Source: Nitrospira sp. (GTDB taxonomy: Bacteria; Nitrospirota; Nitrospiria; Nitrospirales; Nitrospiraceae). Taken from it: 64,000 nt of DNA. Both the position numbers and the translations under genes were made by a program. Positions 58,953-64,000 of this stretch are shown piece by piece. Position 1 is the first letter of the stretch; each line of letters begins with the position of its first letter. Below the pieces are notes generated by a model. That model ran no database searches. It had not been told where the DNA came from and saw nothing but the letters and a program-made list of their open reading frames with translations. The stretch is from positions 280,001 to 344,000 of the forward strand of contig JANDJI010000001.1 in assembly GCA_024331125.1 (NCBI GenBank). The letters run 5' to 3'.

Positions 58953-59977
58953 CGGCAATTCAATGGCTTCAAAGCTTCAAGGACTTTGTGCAACAGATTG
59001 ACATTCAAATAGCCGCTCTTTTCACAGCGTATCCGGCCTGCCACAGCGATGCGTTTTCGCGCCTCGTCATGAGCCAGATAAAATTTCACCTTGTCGATCA
59101 TCTCGTCGTCCGACGAAAAGAATTCGGCTTCCTTCCCCTCTTCAAATAACTGCTGGTGCAGTGCCGTCCGTTCGGCAAGCAGGAACGTGCCCATGGCCGG
59201 GATTTCGAACGTGCGGGTCGTGGAGGTCTCGGGGATATGTTTACCGAGCAGCCCCAGGCCGATTTTGGCACAAGCCAGGGCGACCGGATAACTTTCACCC
59301 CAAAGACCTGAGCTTACTAACCCCTTAGCCCATGGGTGGGTGTTGGCGTAGGCCGGCCAGGCATTTCCCCAGATACGCAGCTTCATACCGATGGTGGAGA
59401 GGGCCTTGAGCCGTTGGGCATAGTGCGGTTGAGTGTGGCCTATAAAGCAGACATCGGAATCGTATTGCGACCGTTCCGGCTCCGGAATAACTCGCGGGTA
59501 AAACCGGCTGTCATACCCCTGATACGTCAAAATCACCTGTTTGGCGCCACCCTGTTTGTAGAGATCAACCTCCCATTCTTTCGTGGTCACGAAGACGTCA
59601 TAGTGAGGAATAGATGCCATAAAGTGCCGCGACCGTTGAATCACAAATTGCGAGTCCGGCGTATAGTGGAGCGCCCGCGCGCCAGTCGCTTCTTTTAAGA
59701 ACTGAAGCGTTTCTGGGTAGATCCACACGCCTTTATCCACCCACAGGAGATCGACACCCTTGAGCTGCTGCGTCTCTTGCCACAACACTCGATTGATGTT
59801 GCTGACCATCGGACCGGCATAGAGTCGCCAGGCGATGGACTGAACCAAACGAGAGGATTGAGATTCGAAGACAGAAATGTCGAACGGCACGGTCTCATGC
59901 CCCAGCTCGTTCAGAGCCTTCATGCGTGCCAATGAGGTCGTTCCTTCGCGCAGTTTGCCGATGTAAAAGATTCTCAT
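58949..59977 (-). CDS. CgeB-like glycosyltransferase
   Basis: This 342-residue protein starts at ATG 59975-59977 (MRIFYIGKLREGTTSLARMK). The middle has KGVDLLWVDKGVWIYPETL and VFVTTKEWEVDLYKQGG, and the C-terminal half has the Glyco_trans_1_2 region: VCFIGHTQPHYAQRL, IGLGLLGKHIPETSTTRTFE and IPAMGTFLLAE. The last element is typical of CgeB-like and DUF3880-linked transferases. It lies between flippase and polymerase genes and its stop overlaps the polymerase start. Confidence 0.85.
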   Translation of the reverse strand: MRIFYIGKLREGTTSLARMKALNELGHETVPFDISVFESQSSRLVQSIAWRLYAGPMVSNINRVLWQETQQLKGVDLLWVDKGVWIYPETLQFLKEATGARALHYTPDSQFVIQRSRHFMASIPHYDVFVTTKEWEVDLYKQGGAKQVILTYQGYDSRFYPRVIPEPERSQYDSDVCFIGHTQPHYAQRLKALSTIGMKLRIWGNAWPAYANTHPWAKGLVSSGLWGESYPVALACAKIGLGLLGKHIPETSTTRTFEIPAMGTFLLAERTALHQQLFEEGKEAEFFSSDDEMIDKVKFYLAHDEARKRIAVAGRIRCEKSGYLNVNLLHKVLEALKPLNCR

Positions 59978-59982
59978 GGCTG

Positions 59983-61242
59983 CTACTGCCAATCCCTCAT
60001 AATCAGGCGCGCACCGCTTGCCCGTTGCGCCAAATATGCGGAGAGCAGAAACTGCATGCCGAAATACAGAGGCACCGCCATGGCCGCTCCTTCGAGCCCA
60101 TAGAAATAGATCATGGGAAACCCGACCACCACGCTCAGCACGGCGCCTGCCGCCTCGCTGAGCAAGACGCTCTTCGTGGCATCATGGGCGAAGCAAATGC
60201 GCGTCGTGATATGGGTCAGTGCCAATAGACCATAGCCGGCGGCGATCCAGGGCGCAAGATACGCGCCATCGCGAAAGGCCGGCCCCAATAACAAGGACGC
60301 CACCTCTTCATGGAAAATGGCAAACCCCGCCCACAACGCCGCGCTTCCGAGTGCAGAGATCAGAAACCACGCGCTGAGGTACTTCTTGCTCGCCCCCGAT
60401 CGTCGTCTGAGCGCTTCATAGTAAGCAGGGCGAATAGCGGTCTCGGCGATGCTCGACAGCATGAGGGCAGGGCGGCTCGCCAAACCATACACCGCGACAT
60501 AGGTGCCCACGTCTTTGCTGGAGAGCAGTCCCCCGATCATGTATCGGTCCGCCATGTTAGAAGTCCAGCCGATCAGCCCAATAGGAATGAGCGGGAGCGT
60601 GTATCGCTTGAAAATTCCCAATAACTCTTGCGCTTCCGATCCTCCATGCAGCACCGGCGGCGATGCCGGCATTTTCCGCCGCAGCATCAGATACAAGACA
60701 CCCGAAGTGGCGGCGAATGAAGCCAGTACAACGTCCGCCTGAACCCCCAGGATTGTCACCGCTCCATAGGCGACGATCGGTCTTCCCCAGGCTTCGCCGT
60801 TTTGCCAGATCCCATACCATCGATGTTGGCGCGTCGCATTCAGGATGGCGGTCTGGAACATTCTGAGCCCATCCACACCCACCAGAGCCGCGATGAGGAG
60901 CACGTCGAGTGGTGTCACCCATCCGACCAGAAAAGCCACGACACTCAACGGCAAACAGACCGGCAGTGCCGCTTTGACGGCCCACCCGATGTTCTTCACC
61001 GTCACTGCTTCGACGATCGCCCGATTTTCCGCTCCTCCCTCCGCCGGATAGTGCCGCAACAATGCCTGTAGCGAGGGATTGACGAGGGTGCTCGTCATGA
61101 GCGCGGCTGCTCCCATCAGCAGACTCGCCTCCCCGAACACGGCCGGCGTTAAAACTTCGGTTAAGAGCCGTACTCCGACCACCTGGCCGAGCGCCGAACC
61201 GACTTGGAACGCCCCCACGACACAGAGATCCCATCTCAACAT
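59983..61242 (-). CDS. Wzx-like oligosaccharide flippase (MVF/MOP superfamily)
   Basis: This 419-residue polytopic membrane protein has about 12 TM helices and begins MLRWDLCVVGAFQVGSALGQ. The first repeat VVGVRLLTEVLTPAVFGEAS and the pattern of paired TM helices match the polysaccharide-biosynthesis (Polysacc_synt) branch of the MOP superfamily. It should carry the undecaprenyl-linked repeat unit to the periplasm. It lies 9 nt after the FkbM gene and 5 nt before the CgeB-like gene. Confidence 0.85.
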   Translation of the reverse strand: MLRWDLCVVGAFQVGSALGQVVGVRLLTEVLTPAVFGEASLLMGAAALMTSTLVNPSLQALLRHYPAEGGAENRAIVEAVTVKNIGWAVKAALPVCLPLSVVAFLVGWVTPLDVLLIAALVGVDGLRMFQTAILNATRQHRWYGIWQNGEAWGRPIVAYGAVTILGVQADVVLASFAATSGVLYLMLRRKMPASPPVLHGGSEAQELLGIFKRYTLPLIPIGLIGWTSNMADRYMIGGLLSSKDVGTYVAVYGLASRPALMLSSIAETAIRPAYYEALRRRSGASKKYLSAWFLISALGSAALWAGFAIFHEEVASLLLGPAFRDGAYLAPWIAAGYGLLALTHITTRICFAHDATKSVLLSEAAGAVLSVVVGFPMIYFYGLEGAAMAVPLYFGMQFLLSAYLAQRASGARLIMRDWQ

Positions 61243-61251
61243 CTCCCGTGG

Positions 61252-62085
61252 CTACTCCAGTTCTCGTTCTCGCCCTTGTGGAATCGCAACCACGTAAGTC
61301 GATGGGGCATCACTTATCAACGACGGATCGGACGGCGAATGATTGATCCACCGCAGGCTGTAGCCGAACGGCTTGAACAACTCCTCGAAGGTTTCTACTC
61401 GAATGCCTTTCGGCTCGGCAAAACAAGGCAAGAACTCAAAATAGACGATCGGCCTGTGCCGTTCGATGAGTCGTCGCCCGCCCCGCAGCACCTCCAGTTC
61501 GCTGCCCTCCACGTCGATCTTGATGAAATCAACCCGCGCCTGATCCGCCAATGACTCATCCAAGGTACCGACCGTCACCGGCACAGGCTCGGCCGCGGAA
61601 TCATGGCTCAACGAGGACATGTCGCCTTTCTTTCTGACGTAGAACGTAGCCGTTCCTTTCTTCTCACTGAGGGCCAGTGGGAAAACGGTTACGTTGGGCG
61701 ATTGCGCGACATTCATCCGCAACAGTCGCAAGGCAGCCGGCATGGGTTCAAACGCAAACACCCTGCCCCTCGCTCCGACGAGTTTGCTTGCAAACTTGGT
61801 GAAATAGCCGATGTTGGCCCCCACATCAACAAAGGTGCTGTCTTCCTTCAACACCCGTCGCAGCAGTTTCTCCGTTCCCCGTTCATGGGGAAGCTCTCCA
61901 TAAAAAAAACAGCTAAAACACATGAACTCGCGCAAATCGAGATAGATCGCGTCACCGTCTTTGAGCCGCGCCCGATATTGTTGAAGAGAGGGGACCACGC
62001 GCGCGGCGGTCGCGATGAGCGGCGCCCACCCGCGAGGAATCACGCGGCGTGCCATATTGACCATGGCTTGCAATGTCATCGCCAT
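61252..62085 (-). CDS. FkbM-family SAM methyltransferase
   Basis: This 277-residue methyltransferase has the SAM loop FVDVGANIGYFTKFASKLVG, VFAFEPMPAALRLLRMNV and the FkbM signature VDFIKIDVEGSELEVLRGG. FkbM-type enzymes O-methylate sugars in surface polysaccharides. A conserved pair of cysteines (MCFSCFFYGE) lies in the N-terminal part. It is 27 nt downstream of the exosortase gene, pointing to methylation of the same polymer. Confidence 0.9.
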   Translation of the reverse strand: MAMTLQAMVNMARRVIPRGWAPLIATAARVVPSLQQYRARLKDGDAIYLDLREFMCFSCFFYGELPHERGTEKLLRRVLKEDSTFVDVGANIGYFTKFASKLVGARGRVFAFEPMPAALRLLRMNVAQSPNVTVFPLALSEKKGTATFYVRKKGDMSSLSHDSAAEPVPVTVGTLDESLADQARVDFIKIDVEGSELEVLRGGRRLIERHRPIVYFEFLPCFAEPKGIRVETFEELFKPFGYSLRWINHSPSDPSLISDAPSTYVVAIPQGRERELE

Positions 62086-62112
62086 CTCGCGGTGTTTTTG
62101 TTTTTGCCGGGC

Positions 62113-63666
62113 CTAACTGGGCACAAACCGGGGCAGCACGTCAAGGAGCGTCATCGCCATGTCTTCCATGACGGCATCGGCAGCCGACAGGTCAGGCACG
62201 GAGTCGAGCGACATGACCAACCGCACCAGCGCCCCGTCGATTCTGCCCTCGGTGAACGAGTTCCAGAGGAGGATCGGCTTGACCGTGTTTTGGTCCGCGA
62301 TGACCATGCCCTTGTGCAGGAACCAATAATAAACGACATGTTTTTTCCCCTCGATCGTAGCCACCAGGCGGTTGATGCGAAGTGATTGATGATCCGGTCT
62401 CTGCCGATTGGGCAACTCCTTGATGCCCTGCTCGTCAATGGTCCATCCGTTACCGGGCAAACAGACCGCCGGATTGTGCGTGTACGTATCCTCGTAGAGA
62501 GACGGAAAGTAGGGCACAAACACGTTGATCACCGGCCCGCCCGGCTTTATGAAGTTGGCGAGCAAATAATCGCTCCACGGGAGCGCATTGCGATAGATCA
62601 CGTCCATCCGCTCATGCTGCCCTTTCCACTCTTTTAGCTCAAGTGGAAACATGCTGAATGGTTCGCGTGGCGGTGTCACCACCGTACGTTCCGGCAAGAC
62701 GAACGGCAAAGAAGCCACTCCCGCCATCAATACGACCGTTGTGGCCAGCGCCGGCAGCCCGCCACGGACGAATGCTCCGGTTTGCGCGGCGAGCGAGGAG
62801 CCGAACCCTCCTTCCGGGAGCAAGGCCCAGTCGAAGGCTGACGTCTTTCGATCGGCAAACTTCGACAAAATCATATTGACGCCCAGGATCAGGCCCAGCG
62901 CCGGGAAGAAAATGACCCATCCTTCAAAGTCGTGCAAAAACCCCTCCGCCGTATTGACGCCCAGATATTCGGAAAACACGGCCGTGAGCGCGATTCTGAT
63001 ACTATTCATGAGCACGGTGATCGGCGCCGCAGCCACTAGCAACAACCCGATCCTGACCAGACTTGCTTTACTGAAGACCCCCACAATATAAGCCAGCGCC
63101 ACCAACGGCAACAGGTATCGCAACCCGCTGCACGCCTCGACCACTTGCATCTGCATGGTGCCGATGTCGATCACGTTGCCTTCGAGGTGCACGGTGATGC
63201 CGGCCAGTTCGATCATGGCCGCCCCCAAGCGGGAGGAAATGAGTTGCAACGAACTCGACATCTTGTTGAACAGCGCCGTCGGCATGGGCACCGCAAAGAT
63301 CAGCAACGTGAGCGCCGCCCAGTTTCGCTTGGTCTGTTCCCAGCCAGCACAGGAGACGAAGACTCCACAGACCATGAGCAACAGGCTGAAACCATAGACG
63401 CTGAACATATGCCCGTAATGGGCCAAGAGCAGCAAGGCCGTGCCCACCGCCAGCATAATCACCCCGCCCGCTCTCGAACTCTTAACCGGTTGGTCTGCCG
63501 CCCCCTGATTGAGCAACACCATGTAAGCCCCCACCAGGGGGATCATGATGGCATGGCTGTATTCTTCGGAGTTCCACTGTTTCAGCAGCCAATCCATGCC
63601 GGCCGGATAGCCGATCCAGAGGGCCGCCAGCGGGAGTATCAAGGAGACCAGATACACGATCACCAT
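62113..63666 (-). CDS. xrtD: XrtD-type exosortase fused to an EpsI domain (VPLPA-CTERM-specific type)
   Basis: This 517-residue membrane protein has an N-terminal exosortase with about 8 TM helices. The catalytic triad is C179 (VVEACSGLRYLLPL), R224 (LMNSIRIALT) and H245 (EGFLHDFEGWVIFF). The NVIDIGTMQMQVVEACSG context and the EYSH at about 35-38 resemble XrtD, the exosortase of VPLPA-CTERM proteins. The C-terminal EpsI domain (about 310-515: LELKEWKGQHERMDVIYRNA, AVCLPGNGWTIDEQG) is a companion normally found fused in this subfamily. Three VPxPxA anchors lie in the same window, at 28205-31775. It opens the last transcription unit here. Confidence 0.9.
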   Translation of the reverse strand: MVIVYLVSLILPLAALWIGYPAGMDWLLKQWNSEEYSHAIMIPLVGAYMVLLNQGAADQPVKSSRAGGVIMLAVGTALLLLAHYGHMFSVYGFSLLLMVCGVFVSCAGWEQTKRNWAALTLLIFAVPMPTALFNKMSSSLQLISSRLGAAMIELAGITVHLEGNVIDIGTMQMQVVEACSGLRYLLPLVALAYIVGVFSKASLVRIGLLLVAAAPITVLMNSIRIALTAVFSEYLGVNTAEGFLHDFEGWVIFFPALGLILGVNMILSKFADRKTSAFDWALLPEGGFGSSLAAQTGAFVRGGLPALATTVVLMAGVASLPFVLPERTVVTPPREPFSMFPLELKEWKGQHERMDVIYRNALPWSDYLLANFIKPGGPVINVFVPYFPSLYEDTYTHNPAVCLPGNGWTIDEQGIKELPNRQRPDHQSLRINRLVATIEGKKHVVYYWFLHKGMVIADQNTVKPILLWNSFTEGRIDGALVRLVMSLDSVPDLSAADAVMEDMAMTLLDVLPRFVPS

Positions 63667-63713
63667 AAATTTCTAACCCCAGCTTCCTGATGGTGGGTTC
63701 TCCTCATACATCC

Positions 63714-64000
63714 TCATCGAACATGCAGGTGCTGCGGCGCGGGCAGTTCCCTCGCGCATTCGGCGACGCTCAGAATGAAATTGTTGGGAAGCGCGCGACG
63801 TTGAGTGGATTCAACTGCTCCCCTCGTACAAAACACGTTGGCGGACATGCGGACGCCGGGCGACAGATCCTTCGCCGTCACAACCGGCACCGCGACGTCG
63901 CCGAAGACATTGTCCCGGATCTCGACGTTGACCGGCGGACAGCAGGGCTGGAGCACTGCGACCGCGGCGCGTCCGCCTCTTGTCCGGTTGTTTCTGACGA
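63714..64000 (-). CDS. C-terminal part of a right-handed beta-helix protein
   Basis: The gene runs in from beyond the right edge. The visible 94 codons contain beta-helix-like turns: VRNNRTRGGRAAVAVLQPCC, VEIRDNVFGDVAVPVV and VRMSANVFCTRGAVE, ending PQHLHVR. The NN-turn spacing and Asn/Gly pattern match NosD/pectate-lyase type parallel beta-helix proteins. It precedes the exosortase gene by 47 nt on the same strand and could be an exported sugar-modifying enzyme. Confidence 0.6.
   Translation of the reverse strand, partial: VRNNRTRGGRAAVAVLQPCCPPVNVEIRDNVFGDVAVPVVTAKDLSPGVRMSANVFCTRGAVESTQRRALPNNFILSVAECARELPAPQHLHVR

Noticed and set aside
1..64000. tRNA, rRNA and CRISPR arrays
   Set aside because: I looked for T-loop GTTCGAATCC-like patterns, rRNA-like conserved blocks and regularly spaced direct repeats on both strands and found none convincing.

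Overview
This 64 kb window reads as a chromosome segment of a Gram-negative, GC-rich bacterium. It has outer-membrane factors, polysaccharide export, lipoproteins, Tat-exported oxidases, an exosortase, a SmbP-type metal-binding protein, a Slp lipoprotein and a SorA-like sulfite oxidase. That mix fits a nitrifier-like chemolithoautotroph, most likely a Nitrospira-type member of the Nitrospirota. The taxonomic call is inference from gene content only.

Region 1 (1-11.8 kb, minus strand): the end of a DUF3842 gene, the nickel regulator NikR, an HtrA/DegP protease, then a tightly packed copper/silver operon reading from right to left: small exported protein, CusC, CusB, CusA, multicopper oxidase CopA, CopB. 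Region 2 (11.8-16.8 kb) is a scar zone: a decayed REP-associated transposase, a hicBA toxin-antitoxin pair whose toxin is only 59 codons, a decayed integron-type integrase, an intact Tat-exported sulfite oxidase, and a VapBC-like pair sandwiched between two copies of the same gene fragment. Region 3 (16.8-25.3 kb, minus strand) is a second metal operon: DsbA-like protein, YHS/HMBD copper P-type ATPase, His-rich exported protein, CzcB, CzcA and a truncated copA remnant. Its first three genes are coupled by 4-nt overlaps, and so are czcB and czcA. Region 4 (25.3-28.1 kb) holds small metal-related proteins (Slp, SmbP, an HMA-like protein, a His-rich exported peptide) and a small HTH protein.

Region 5 (28.2-31.8 kb, minus strand) has two VPLPA/PEP-CTERM surface proteins and, next to them, the most unusual gene in the window: a signal peptide, a short exported domain, a VPLPA-CTERM anchor placed internally, then a receiver-like domain and an OmpR-type DNA-binding domain in one frame. 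It looks like a membrane-tethered transcription factor whose outer part is an exosortase substrate. Region 6 (32.2-35.3 kb) is a membrane-fused spermidine-synthase-like gene, a Phd/VapC pair, and a deleted partial copy of the same synthase gene. 

Region 7 (35.3-45.4 kb, minus strand) is a seven-gene exosortase-associated exopolysaccharide operon: WecA/MraY-like initiating transferase, PrsT-like TPR lipoprotein, Wza-like export protein, outer-membrane barrel, Wzz/GumC chain-length protein, CpsD-like tyrosine kinase and ExeA-like ATPase. Region 8 (45.7-64 kb) supplies the sugar chemistry and processing: WecB on the plus strand, then minus-strand glycosyltransferases, heparinase-like lyase, bi-domain oxidoreductase, aminotransferase, PHP hydrolase, PaaK-like ligase, YdcF, a Wzy-like polymerase, a Wzx-like flippase, an FkbM methyltransferase, an XrtD-type exosortase fused to EpsI, and the end of a beta-helix protein. 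The exosortase in region 8 is the natural candidate for processing the VPLPA proteins of region 5. A shared 15-bp near-palindrome upstream of two of the glycan operons may be a common operator.
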